A stretch of 64,000 bases of DNA from Sphingobacterium faecium (GCF_003054045.1 NZ_QBKH01000003.1:496001-560000); one strand, 5' to 3'. Positions 25,952 through 34,443 are shown, numbered from the stretch's first letter. The notes: generated from the sequence alone by a model not told the origin. Program-made: numbers and translations.

Positions 25952-27943
25952 ATGATGAAGAAATTAAGTGTTGGCTTAGTGCTTCTGGTATTTGGTATAT
26001 ATGCTAAAGCGCAAGATTCGCAGATAAAGCAAGATAGTACGCGTCGTATCGATGAAGTACATGTAAATAGGATGGTCAAAAAGAAAATAGAGACTGAAAT
26101 GAAAATGTCCGTGTCGGTTGATGAATTTTTGGCATCCTCGGAAAATATAAGTTTTATCAAACGTGGTGCTTATGCTTGGGAGCCCTTGTTGAATAATATG
26201 AGTTCAGAACGGACGAATTTGACCATTGATGGTATGCATATCTTCGGAGCTTGTACCGATAAAATGGATCCGATCACCTCTTATGTGGAGAGTAACAACC
26301 TTTCTGCGATTGACATTACATCGGGGCAGGCTGGAAGTATGCATGGATCTACCGTGTCGGGAAGTATTGATCTGAAGCGAAAAAGTACCCCGTTTAGTCT
26401 GGATCCGAAGTGGAGTGGTGCCTACCAAACAGGATTCGAATGGAATAATAAACAGTTTTTCAATATGGGAAATTTGTCTTATTCAGATGACAAATTTGTA
26501 GCAGATGGAAGTATTTCTTTTAGAAAAGCGGGTAATTATGCTGATGGACATAACGATGAAGTCAAGCATTCGCAATACCATAAATTTAATACGTCTTTAG
26601 GTATGGCTTATAAAACAAGTCCATTGTCTGCTTTAAGAGTGGATGCTATTTTTGATATGGCCAAGGATGTCGGTTTCCCAGCATTACCGATGGACCTCTG
26701 GCTATCCCGAGCATTGATCACATCTGCTTCCTATAAGCAAATGTTTGAGGATGGGTTGGTCAAAGTGTGGGATTCAAAAATCTATTTTAATGCAGTAGAG
26801 CACTATATGGATGATACGACACGTCCTGAAAATTTAGTGCATATGGATATGCCGGGATGGAGCACGACTTATGGACTTGTGAGTAAGATTAATCTAAAAA
26901 AAGATGATTACGCTTCCGAAATACAGTTGAATGCTTACGAGAATGTATCGATCGCTGAAATGAGAATGTATCCTCAAGATCGAAACAACCGTACCATGTT
27001 TGCCTACAGTTGGCCATGGGTAACGACTCGATATGTAGGACTTTCGATGAATAATGCATGGGAAATCTCCGACAAGAGTCAAGTAAATGTTGGTGGAGCA
27101 TTGGGGTTGAACTACAATCATGCTAAGTACGTGGAATTTAATTGGATTTTCCACCCTGGTACACCACAAGAAAAAACAAGATTCTTGCCAAGTCTTCATG
27201 CAAATTATCAGCTTAATTTTGACAGTTTTAATTTTTCTGCGGGAACGGGTTATGGACATAGGGCACCATCTGTTTCCGAAGGTTATGGTTATTATATCTA
27301 CAATAGTTTCGATCGATACGATTATATCGGGAACCCGGATTTGAAAAATGAAATTTCATATGAAATGAATGCGAGTTTGGGCTTTAAGAAAGAAAAAGTC
27401 GGGATTGAAGTTAAGGCAAACTACTTCTATATCCAAAACTATATCGTTGGTCGAATTTTAAATATGGGTAGCCCAATGAATTACCAATCGGTAGGTGTCA
27501 AAGGTTATACCTCTTTGGACCATGCTACACTTTTCAATTTTTCTATTGGTGGTCATTACGACATCTTGCAAAATCTGCAATGGAAAGGTCTGCTGACTTA
27601 TGCTCGCGGTCAAGATGACAGAGGTGGAAATTTACCCTTTATACGTCCCCTAAGTTATCAGACATCAGTCCATTTTACACATCATAAAATTGGGTTTCAA
27701 ACCAGTTTGAATGGTGATTTTACACAAAATAATTACAGTCCGGAGTATGGAGAAGATAAAACTTCCTCTTATAAGATTTGGAATGTTTCGGCAGACTATC
27801 GATTTAATATCAAGAATTGTAAAGCTGTTGTACAGGTAGGTGCCGAAAACTTATGGAATGAATACTACAGTACATACGCTGACTGGGGAAATATTCCTCG
27901 AATGGGGCGTAATATATTTACATCCTTAAAAGTGGGTTTTTAG
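25952..27943 (+). CDS. TonB-dependent copper receptor, OprC-like
   Basis: The 663-residue receptor has a signal peptide (ending YAKAQ), a plug (about 30-145) and a beta-barrel ending FTSLKVGF. In the plug, GMHIFGACTDKMDPITSYVE contains CxxxM (Cys101, Met105). In the barrel, ENLVHMDMPGW holds His297, Met298 and Met300. Pseudomonas OprC binds copper through a CxxxM plus HxM site, so this receptor probably imports copper. ATG 25952 is followed by another ATG at 25955. There is no carboxypeptidase-like domain. A 9-bp hairpin overlaps its stop codon (27933-27952). The operon with FixH-like and MbnP genes supports copper. Confidence 0.82.
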   Translation: MMKKLSVGLVLLVFGIYAKAQDSQIKQDSTRRIDEVHVNRMVKKKIETEMKMSVSVDEFLASSENISFIKRGAYAWEPLLNNMSSERTNLTIDGMHIFGACTDKMDPITSYVESNNLSAIDITSGQAGSMHGSTVSGSIDLKRKSTPFSLDPKWSGAYQTGFEWNNKQFFNMGNLSYSDDKFVADGSISFRKAGNYADGHNDEVKHSQYHKFNTSLGMAYKTSPLSALRVDAIFDMAKDVGFPALPMDLWLSRALITSASYKQMFEDGLVKVWDSKIYFNAVEHYMDDTTRPENLVHMDMPGWSTTYGLVSKINLKKDDYASEIQLNAYENVSIAEMRMYPQDRNNRTMFAYSWPWVTTRYVGLSMNNAWEISDKSQVNVGGALGLNYNHAKYVEFNWIFHPGTPQEKTRFLPSLHANYQLNFDSFNFSAGTGYGHRAPSVSEGYGYYIYNSFDRYDYIGNPDLKNEISYEMNASLGFKKEKVGIEVKANYFYIQNYIVGRILNMGSPMNYQSVGVKGYTSLDHATLFNFSIGGHYDILQNLQWKGLLTYARGQDDRGGNLPFIRPLSYQTSVHFTHHKIGFQTSLNGDFTQNNYSPEYGEDKTSSYKIWNVSADYRFNIKNCKAVVQVGAENLWNEYYSTYADWGNIPRMGRNIFTSLKVGF

Positions 27944-27952
27944 AAAAACCCA
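27933..27952 (+). repeat. Hairpin across the receptor stop codon
   Basis: TGGGTTTTT (27933-27941) and AAAAACCCA (27944-27952) flank a 2-base gap that contains part of the TAG stop. It could modulate readthrough into the mbnP gene 42 bases downstream. Confidence 0.45.
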
Positions 27953-27994
27953 TAGTGCTAACAATAAATAATGTTTAATTAAATAAAAATTGAA

Positions 27995-28861
27995 ATGAAG
28001 AATCTAAAAAACTATCTATTATTATCAGCCTGTACACTGGCAATGGTTTCATGTAGTAAAAGTGATGACATGCCTGTGGCTAATCATGTAACCTTACATT
28101 TTAATAATACCTTTAAAAATACAACGATAATCTTAGGGGGGGCGAGTTCAACTACTGCTACAACAAATACTTCTGCAGTAGGACAAGTCCATCATTTATC
28201 TGAATTGAAATATGTGATTAGCAATATCCGTCTTATCAAAGCTGATGGAGGGGAGATACCTTACCATGTTAATGATCTGGATAAAGGAGCAACTGTTATT
28301 GATCAAGCGAAGCAAGCTAGTCTGGACTATGTCTTAACGAACATTCCATCGGGTACTTATAAGCAGATCAAATTTGGTTTGGGTGTAAAACAGGATGTGA
28401 ATACAATCGATCAAGTGAGATTTCCAACATTTTATGCCACTGCTGGTGCTAATGATACTAAAATGATGTGGGAGTGGGGAACAGGTTATCGATTTACAAA
28501 ATTGGAAGGCTTTTATGAAATCGATAATAAAACCATGTCTATTCACACCGGTAGCACTATTGAAGGAAATGAAGGTGCATATACGCAAGGTGTGGATGCA
28601 TATCGCGATATCACATTAGATCTGACAACAGTTGCTATTGTGGGTCAACGTGCTCCTAAAATAACCATTACAGCAGATTTTAATCAACTGTTGACCGGGA
28701 AGACCAATACCATTACCCTATCAACAGGGACAGGGATGGGGAATAATGCTACACCAAATGTTCATACTGCTGTTCAAATGTTAAAATTCGTGGACAATCT
28801 CGGTGGTAATGGTTCTAGTGATGTATCAGGAATGTTTTCTATAAGTAAAGTAGAAAACTAA
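27995..28861 (+). CDS. MbnP family copper-binding lipoprotein
   Basis: The 288-residue lipoprotein (lipobox MVSC, Cys20) matches the MbnP family: YVISNIRLIKADG (73-85), the Trp-rich MMWEWGTGYRFTKLEG (157-172) and late histidines (His184, His257) with Met262. MbnP proteins, including the related CorA of methanotrophs, bind copper with help from a tryptophan oxidised to kynurenine by a partner diheme enzyme. Trp159 and Trp161 are the obvious candidates here; which one, if any, is modified is unknown. The gene lies between the OprC-like receptor and an MbnH-like diheme gene. A terminator-like hairpin follows. Confidence 0.82.
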   Translation: MKNLKNYLLLSACTLAMVSCSKSDDMPVANHVTLHFNNTFKNTTIILGGASSTTATTNTSAVGQVHHLSELKYVISNIRLIKADGGEIPYHVNDLDKGATVIDQAKQASLDYVLTNIPSGTYKQIKFGLGVKQDVNTIDQVRFPTFYATAGANDTKMMWEWGTGYRFTKLEGFYEIDNKTMSIHTGSTIEGNEGAYTQGVDAYRDITLDLTTVAIVGQRAPKITITADFNQLLTGKTNTITLSTGTGMGNNATPNVHTAVQMLKFVDNLGGNGSSDVSGMFSISKVEN

Positions 28862-28867
28862 GATCGG

Positions 28868-28907
28868 ACACGAGCTGATCAAAGGAGATGAGTGGATCAG
28901 CTCGTGT
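28868..28907 (+). terminator. Terminator-like hairpin between mbnP- and mbnH-type genes
   Basis: ACACGAGCTGATC (28868-28880) and GATCAGCTCGTGT (28895-28907) form a perfect 13-bp stem followed by TTTTTATAA. It would end or attenuate transcription before the mbnH-type gene at 28929. Confidence 0.8.
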
Positions 28908-28928
28908 TTTTATAATTTAAAAATAGCT

Positions 28929-29963
28929 ATGCAAGTGGAAAAAATAGTAGGGATTATAGTGGTGTTCATCTTGTTGCTCTCTTGTAGTAAAGAAGATGAT
29001 AAAACTTCCTTTTCTTTCGATAACCCAGAGCTTTCATTGGAAATTCCTGCTGGATTTCCTATTTTAAATAATAGTGTGAAAAATAATAGGCCAACAAAAT
29101 ATGGAGTAGAACTGGGAGAAAAGTTATTTAATGAAAAAAAATTAAGCGGAAATAATAGCATATCCTGTGCGAGCTGTCACCATAGGGCCCATGCTTTTGC
29201 TGATCATAATCCGAGAGCCATAGGCATTTATGGTCGAATAGGTCTTAGAAATACCCCGCCGATACAAAATATGGCCTTTATGCAGTTTTATAATTGGGAT
29301 GGAAATGTTCTCCAACTAGAAAAACAACCCTTGGTACCTATCATAACACATGAAGAGATGAATTCTTCTATTGTAGAAGTTATTGGGAAAATAAGCCAGG
29401 ACATTTCCTATCAAGAATTGTTTAAAAAGGCATTTGGAGATGAATATATTACGCCTGATCGGATTTATCGTAGTATAGCCCAATATGCTTATACTCTTAT
29501 CAGTGCTAATAGTAAATATGATCAAGTAATGCGAAATAAGGATGAAAAATTCACTAAAAGTGAAGCGCAGGGCTATCAGATATTTAAACAAAAATGCGAG
29601 AGTTGTCACAGTACGGAACTTTTTACGGATCAGAGTTTCAGAAACGTGGGCTTTCCATTACACAGTAGTTCTGAAGAAGCGGGACGTGCTCGGGTGACGG
29701 GAATGCTTTCCGATTTTATGAGTTTTAGGGTTCCTAGCTTAAGGAATATTGAATATACTGCGCCTTATGGTAGCTTTGGTCAGTTTGCAACGTTAATAGA
29801 GGTGTTGGATTACTTTGATAAAGGTGTTAGAGATACTGAAAATCTGGATCCTATTTTAAAAGAAAATGGCAATCGGATCCCATTAACTGATCACGAAAAA
29901 CAAGATATTATTTCATTTTTGAAAACGCTTAGTGATCCTGAGTTCTTAGGATCAGGGTCCTAA
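28929..29963 (+). CDS. Diheme cytochrome c peroxidase/MbnH (MauG-like) lipoprotein
   Basis: The 344-residue lipoprotein (lipobox LLSC, Cys19) carries two CxxCH haem sites, CASCH (80-84) and CESCH (223-227), in the CcpA/MauG layout. LGEKLFNEKKLSGNNSISCASCHH, GLRNTPPIQN and FYNWDGN (Trp123, between the haems) are typical. Classical cytochrome c peroxidases have a TAPYMHDG motif; here it reads TAPYGSFGQFATL, without the Met ligand, which suggests a different haem ligation. Next to MbnP, the likely role is oxidation of an MbnP tryptophan (MbnH activity) rather than peroxide removal. That role is inferred from family and context. Confidence 0.82.
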   Translation: MQVEKIVGIIVVFILLLSCSKEDDKTSFSFDNPELSLEIPAGFPILNNSVKNNRPTKYGVELGEKLFNEKKLSGNNSISCASCHHRAHAFADHNPRAIGIYGRIGLRNTPPIQNMAFMQFYNWDGNVLQLEKQPLVPIITHEEMNSSIVEVIGKISQDISYQELFKKAFGDEYITPDRIYRSIAQYAYTLISANSKYDQVMRNKDEKFTKSEAQGYQIFKQKCESCHSTELFTDQSFRNVGFPLHSSSEEAGRARVTGMLSDFMSFRVPSLRNIEYTAPYGSFGQFATLIEVLDYFDKGVRDTENLDPILKENGNRIPLTDHEKQDIISFLKTLSDPEFLGSGS

Positions 29964-30025
29964 CTTTGGACAAGATGCAGTGCTGGAGTTCATAATAAAA
30001 CTAAGTGAAATTTTTGATGTATAAA

Positions 30026-30274
30026 TTAGGATATCCCTCTCGTCTTGAGTTCTTGATTGATTTTCTTTAAATTTTTAAAATTAATGATCGTCGTGGGTGA
30101 CAAAGCAAAAGGAATAGCGACCAATGCACTGAATTTTTTGGTTACGGAAATATAGATTCCCATTCCCAATAGGATAAGTAACATAAAGGTCAATAGAACT
30201 GCAGCTATTGTTGTTACTTTTTTGGCATTGATTAGTTCTTCATTGCTCATTTCTTGGTATGATTTCTTATTCAT
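30026..30274 (-). CDS. Small two-helix membrane protein
   Basis: The 82-residue protein has two hydrophobic helices (about 22-45 and 49-66) and charged ends (MNKKSYQEMSNEELINAKK; KNLKKINQELKTRG). I recognise the pattern as a small Bacteroidota membrane protein without an assigned role. Its start is the first ATG. It converges on the mbnH-type gene with 62 bases between. Confidence 0.6.
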   Translation of the reverse strand: MNKKSYQEMSNEELINAKKVTTIAAVLLTFMLLILLGMGIYISVTKKFSALVAIPFALSPTTIINFKNLKKINQELKTRGIS

Positions 30275-30368
30275 GGCTGGTTTAAGTGATTGATTCGTAG
30301 CTAAAGATAAAAACCTTTGTTTATTAATCTGATTTTTTTTATGAAAAAAATCAGATCGTATAGCATTT

Positions 30369-31523
30369 TTAAGAATTGTTTAATGATGATTTACTAGTTT
30401 TTAAAAGTCGGTTTGTTAAATACTTTCTTACTGGTATGTCGTAAAATTTTAAAGAGATATAAGCAAGTATGATACTTCCAATAAGAACAGCTGCTGCACC
30501 AGGTAATGATTCTTCAAAAGTAAGTTTATGATTTTTTACCCAGGCATAGTACAGATAGATAAAAGGATAATGAACGGTATATAAAGGATACGAAATATCG
30601 CCTAAAAATTTACATATCTGAGTTGTATACTTATCGCTGGTTTTTCCAGATGCTCCAAGATAAACTAATATTGGGAAAATCACGATACAGTATAAGGTAT
30701 CATATAGCCCGTTCATCCATAAATACTCTGCTCCGCCAATACGTGGTACGGTAAGAAGAGCAACTAACAGGAGACTACACATCCAAAAAGCTCTTTTTAT
30801 ATGAACGGGATTGAAAACACGTGAGAGTAATAAACCTGCAGAAAAAGAAAATAGCATCCTTAAAAATCCAGCAGTAAATTCGATTTCGGTCAACGAGAAT
30901 CCAGCACAGAGATCCCCGTAAGGTCCTACTATTGCAAATGTCGCTAAGCCACAACCTGCAATAAAGACTAAGCCTGCAAGAATCTTGGTGGAAAATCTTC
31001 GGATAATCAAGGCATAGAGTATATTTCCCATATATTCAAAAAATAAAGACCAGCTTGGGCCATTCAAAGGAAACATTTCACCTAAACCGCGTACTTCATG
31101 CCCTGGCATTGCTGGGATCAAAAATGCGTTTAATAATGTCGCACCGAGCAATGCCATGATACTGACAGTAGAAACATCCCATACCGAGCAGCCTTGGAAG
31201 TAAAATAGAATGGCACCAATGATCGCACCCATAAAGACCATGGGATGAAGTCGAATTATTCGGCGTTTGATAAAATCTAAAGTTGATGTTGTTGCCCAAC
31301 GATCATCATAAGCATAACCAATCACAAATCCGGATAGTATAAAGAAAAAATCGACGGCTAAATAACCATGATTGATTACCTGGTCCAAATGACTCGTTGC
31401 AAAAGCTTCAAATATGTGAAAACATACAACCGTAATAGCTGCCACACCTCGTAACCCATCGAGTATAGGGTAATGTGGTTTTGTATTATTGAAAGTCGCT
31501 GTTGAAATTTGTGTATGGAGCAT
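30369..31523 (-). CDS. Acyltransferase 3 family membrane protein
   Basis: The 384-residue inner-membrane protein has about ten transmembrane helices and the acyltransferase-3 N-terminus: PILDGLRGVAAITVVCFHIFEAF includes the conserved arginine and histidine, followed by GYLAVDFFFILSGFVIGYAYDDR. Family members (OafA, NodX) O-acetylate or succinylate sugars of surface polysaccharides or other carriers. No glycan gene cluster is adjacent, so the acceptor is unknown. ATG at 31523 gives a typical length. The gene is monocistronic, with a decayed reading frame and an inverted repeat upstream. Confidence 0.88.
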   Translation of the reverse strand: MLHTQISTATFNNTKPHYPILDGLRGVAAITVVCFHIFEAFATSHLDQVINHGYLAVDFFFILSGFVIGYAYDDRWATTSTLDFIKRRIIRLHPMVFMGAIIGAILFYFQGCSVWDVSTVSIMALLGATLLNAFLIPAMPGHEVRGLGEMFPLNGPSWSLFFEYMGNILYALIIRRFSTKILAGLVFIAGCGLATFAIVGPYGDLCAGFSLTEIEFTAGFLRMLFSFSAGLLLSRVFNPVHIKRAFWMCSLLLVALLTVPRIGGAEYLWMNGLYDTLYCIVIFPILVYLGASGKTSDKYTTQICKFLGDISYPLYTVHYPFIYLYYAWVKNHKLTFEESLPGAAAVLIGSIILAYISLKFYDIPVRKYLTNRLLKTSKSSLNNS

Positions 31524-31756
31524 AAAATATAAGTCGGTTGTTCGTATTGTTGGTTTTTGTAAGAGAAAGATGGTGAATATAGGAAATTATAACAATTTAT
31601 AAATAATTATTTATGATCAGATACCATCAACTTGTTTGGACTTGTTTATCTCAGCGTATTAAGAGCCAATAAAACGGTGTATAGGAATATGAGGTTGATA
31701 TTTTAAGGTTGAGGGAGGCTTGTTGTAATGATGCTGTAATGGTATTATACATGTAG

Positions 31757-31906
31757 ATGTTAGAATACATCAAATATGGAATTAAAGGAATGAAAGTAGG
31801 TCATGATAAATTGAAGAGGACAAGAATATTGCTCGACTTGCAAAAGTCTATATATTCATCTTATTAAGATAACGCATACCTTAGAGAAATAGAAAACTTA
31901 TTTTAA
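31757..31906 (+). pseudogene. Small reading frame interrupted by one in-frame stop
   Basis: From ATG 31757 a 36-codon frame (MLEYIKYGIKGMKVGHDKLK...) stops at TAA 31865-31867 and continues in the same frame as DNAYLREIENLF to TAA 31904-31906. The composition is charged and protein-like on both sides of the stop, as if one Gln codon (CAA) had become TAA. No family is recognised. In the rest of 31524-32056 only the hairpin at 31934 stands out. Confidence 0.4.
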
Positions 31907-31933
31907 AAACACCATTTAGGAATGGAAATATCG

Positions 31934-31973
31934 GTATTTTATCTATAGACTGTATATGCTATAGATAAAATAC
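31934..31973. terminator. 15-bp inverted repeat downstream of the Old Yellow Enzyme gene
   Basis: GTATTTTATCTATAG (31934-31948) and CTATAGATAAAATAC (31959-31973) are perfectly complementary around a 10-base loop. It lies 84 bases past the stop of the leftward oxidoreductase gene. The AT-rich stem and the lack of a clear T-run make terminator function uncertain. Confidence 0.5.
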
Positions 31974-32056
31974 TTGATGATATCAGAACAATCAATTTTT
32001 ATAAACTCATGATTTAAAATTAGTTTACCATAGCGTCTTTTAGCCTTTTGACTGAT

Positions 32057-33121
32057 CTAAGACAAGCTGCCCAAACTTTTTGCTTCAAATGTCGACAGTT
32101 CATCGAACTTTTCTGCATGTACTTTTTTGACCCAATTTGGATCTTGTAAAATTGCTCTACCTACTGCAACAAGATCAAAGTCTCCTCTTTCATATCTGCG
32201 AACCAATTCATCTAAGGCAACTGGAGCTGATTTTGAATCGGAATTGGTAAATACATCCCCAAAATCTTTATCAAGGCCTACAGAACCCACGGTAATAGTG
32301 GGTTGTCCAGATACTTTTTTCAGCCAACCTGCAAAATTCAGGTCACTGCCTTCAAATTCCGATTCCCAATAACGGCGTTGGCTACCATGAAAAATATCTA
32401 CTCCAGCATCGACTAGTGGTAAGATCCAATCTTCTAAAGATGTAGGTGTTGGAGCAAATTTAGCAGTATAATCCTGTTGTTTCCATTGCGACAGGCGTAG
32501 GATAATAACAAAATCAGGACCTACTGCTTGGCGCATCGCTTTTATGACTTCAACAGCAAATCTGGATCTTTCTTTGATTGTTTTACCTCCAAATTCGTCA
32601 GTTCTATGATTCATACCTTCCCAGAAAAACTGGTCAATTAAATAGCCATGTGCACCATGAATTTCAAATGCATCGAATCCTAGATCTTTCGCTGCTTTTG
32701 CCGCATGCGCATAAGCTTGTATCGTATGTTCAATATCTGCTAAGCTCATTGAATCTGGACTTTCAAAAGGTGCTGGAGGAGTCCATTGCATCGGTGTATC
32801 GCCTACATGCCATATTTGAGGGGCTATTTTTCCACCTTTTTGATGAACAGCATCAGCAATATTTTTCCAAGCAGATAATGCCTGATCACCATAAAAATTT
32901 GGAATATCCTTTAGGTTTTTTGATGATGGTCTGTCAATTACAGTACCTTCTGTCAGGATTAATCCTACTTCAGCTGCTGCACGACGTTCGTAATAACCTT
33001 TGACATCATCACCTGGAATGCCATCGATAGAAAATGCACGTGTCATCGGTGCCATGACAAAACGATTGTTGAGAACGAGGTTTTTGTATTGAAATGGATT
33101 AAATAGTGTTTGTATACTCAT
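32057..33121 (-). CDS. Old Yellow Enzyme family alkene reductase
   Basis: The 354-residue FMN enzyme reduces activated C=C bonds with NAD(P)H in the cytosol. The OYE pattern is clear: NRFVMAPMTRAF at the N-terminus, ILTEGTVID, APQIWHVG, then DAFEIHGAHGYLIDQFFWEGMNHRTDEFGG near 170-200. ILRLSQWKQQ (normally with RLSP) follows. It is divergent from an HxlR regulator, the usual arrangement for electrophile-inducible OYE genes. On the minus strand TATATTTG (33159-33152) is a good -7 box. The physiological substrate is unknown. Confidence 0.92.
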   Translation of the reverse strand: MSIQTLFNPFQYKNLVLNNRFVMAPMTRAFSIDGIPGDDVKGYYERRAAAEVGLILTEGTVIDRPSSKNLKDIPNFYGDQALSAWKNIADAVHQKGGKIAPQIWHVGDTPMQWTPPAPFESPDSMSLADIEHTIQAYAHAAKAAKDLGFDAFEIHGAHGYLIDQFFWEGMNHRTDEFGGKTIKERSRFAVEVIKAMRQAVGPDFVIILRLSQWKQQDYTAKFAPTPTSLEDWILPLVDAGVDIFHGSQRRYWESEFEGSDLNFAGWLKKVSGQPTITVGSVGLDKDFGDVFTNSDSKSAPVALDELVRRYERGDFDLVAVGRAILQDPNWVKKVHAEKFDELSTFEAKSLGSLS

Positions 33122-33148
33122 TATATTTTATTTTAAAATTTGATCGTA

Positions 33149-33221
33149 TTGCAAATATATTTCAATTAGTGTACTTTTGTAACTATTGATAGTATAAAGT
33201 GGTTACCTAGATGTAACTATT
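33149..33221 (+). promoter_or_regulatory. hxlR promoter and repeated TGTAACTATT sites
   Basis: TTG (33149-33151) and TACTTTTG (33172-33179) are spaced by 20 bases as in Bacteroidota promoters. TGTAACTATT occurs twice in direct orientation (33178-33187 and 33212-33221, 34 bases apart). GTTAC (33202-33206) faces GTAAC (33213-33217). The first copy abuts the -7 box, so these are candidate HxlR operators controlling both directions. Confidence 0.55.
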
Positions 33222-33234
33222 CAATAATTTGTAT

Positions 33235-33576
33235 ATGAAACGAACGGATTTTAAGAGCTGCTCATGCGCTATGCAGCGTTCGATGGGAATTTTAGGAACA
33301 AGATGGAAGCCTGTTATCATCTATACTTTGCGTGATCGGAAAGCACGCTTTGGACAATTGGATGCTATGATAGAGCATATTTCTAGGAAGGTATTGACGA
33401 GTTCGCTGAAAGAGTTGGAAGAGGATGGTATTATCTTTAGAGAGGAGTTTAAAGAGTTGCCCCCTCGAGTAGAATATTCTTTAACCGAAAAAGGAAAAGC
33501 ATTAATCCCCATTATGTGTCAACTCGCAAAATGGAATGAAGCATATCATGAAGATCAAGAAATCGCTATGCCCTAA
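33235..33576 (+). CDS. HxlR family transcriptional regulator
   Basis: The 113-residue winged-helix protein has the HxlR signature: C-S-C-A-MQRSMGILGTRWKPVIIYTLRD (11-34), then FGQLDAMIEHISRKVLTSSLKELEEDGII and the wing LPPRVEYSLTEKGKALIPI. The Cys9/Cys11 pair near the N-terminus lies where HypR/QsrR-type members sense electrophiles or disulfide stress, so redox sensing is plausible. It is divergent from the alkene reductase gene, its likely target. I start at ATG 33235; the upstream TTG at 33229 is in frame but adds only two codons. Confidence 0.9.
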   Translation: MKRTDFKSCSCAMQRSMGILGTRWKPVIIYTLRDRKARFGQLDAMIEHISRKVLTSSLKELEEDGIIFREEFKELPPRVEYSLTEKGKALIPIMCQLAKWNEAYHEDQEIAMP

Positions 33577-33795
33577 ATGGCGATTTTTCATACACATTTA
33601 AATAAGCTATTGGTATTACATGGTTGTAAGACTGAAAACCTTTTGTTAGTTATATCCATAACTTGGTCAGTCTTTTGTTGCTGGTGTTAAATACGCTATT
33701 GCTGTGTTAATACCCGAAATGAATTAGGGACTGAACCTATTGCTTATGTTGTTGTTTTCAATGCAATGATTTACAACTCAAATAACATAATTGCT

Positions 33796-34263
33796 ATGGA
33801 AAATCAAATTAATAATCCAGAAATTATCAATGATCTGATCAAGATCAACAATGATCGGATAGAAGGATATAAAACAGCATCTGATCTTGCCAACAATATG
33901 GGAGTGGATAGCTTAGGCGGTATTTTCGGGAAATATATGCAGCAATCAAAACAATTTATAGAAGAGTTAACACCTTATGTTAAACTCGAGGGTGAGGAGC
34001 CAACGGAAAGTACGATGATGAGTGGTAAACTTTTTAGATTGTGGATGAATGTTAAAGTAAATATTTCAGGAAATGATAAGAAAAGCTTATTGGAAAGTTG
34101 TGAAAAAGGAGAGGATGCTTTTAAGGAAACCTATAAAAATACTCTAGAAGAGGATGCTGATCAGTTATCTATAGAAGTGAAAAATATGGTGTTGAACCAA
34201 TTGGGTAAGCAGTTAGCTGCGCATAATGATATTAAAATGTTACGTGATAACGTATCGTTATAA
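33796..34263 (+). CDS. DUF2383 (PA2169 family) four-helix-bundle protein
   Basis: The 155-residue protein is predicted to be a ferritin-like four-helix bundle of the DUF2383/PA2169 family. Characteristic segments are INDLIKINNDRIEGYKTAS at the N-terminus, LFRLWMNVKVNISGNDKKSLLESCEKGEDAFKETY in the middle and a long C-terminal helix. There is no metal-ligand motif I can be sure of. Family members are often stress-associated. I start at ATG 33796 (MENQIN); an upstream in-frame ATG at 33766 adds ten residues that do not look conserved. A strong terminator follows. Confidence 0.82.
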   Translation: MENQINNPEIINDLIKINNDRIEGYKTASDLANNMGVDSLGGIFGKYMQQSKQFIEELTPYVKLEGEEPTESTMMSGKLFRLWMNVKVNISGNDKKSLLESCEKGEDAFKETYKNTLEEDADQLSIEVKNMVLNQLGKQLAAHNDIKMLRDNVSL

Positions 34264-34330
34264 CACAAGACTTTATTCTGTAATTGTAGTTTGAATATAA
34301 ATATAGTATATTTAAATTACTGAATTAAAT

Positions 34331-34356
34331 GAAAAGGGGACCCATGTCCCCTTTTC
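34331..34356 (+). terminator. Rho-independent terminator after DUF2383
   Basis: GAAAAGGGGAC (34331-34341) and GTCCCCTTTTC (34346-34356) form a perfect 11-bp stem with the loop CCAT; the 3' arm carries the T-run. Confidence 0.85.
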
Positions 34357-34443
34357 AACATAAGGCTTATATCACCTGATGGTATGCTGCATAACATTTA
34401 TAAACTTAGAAATTGGAATATAAACATCATAATTGGAGAGAAT

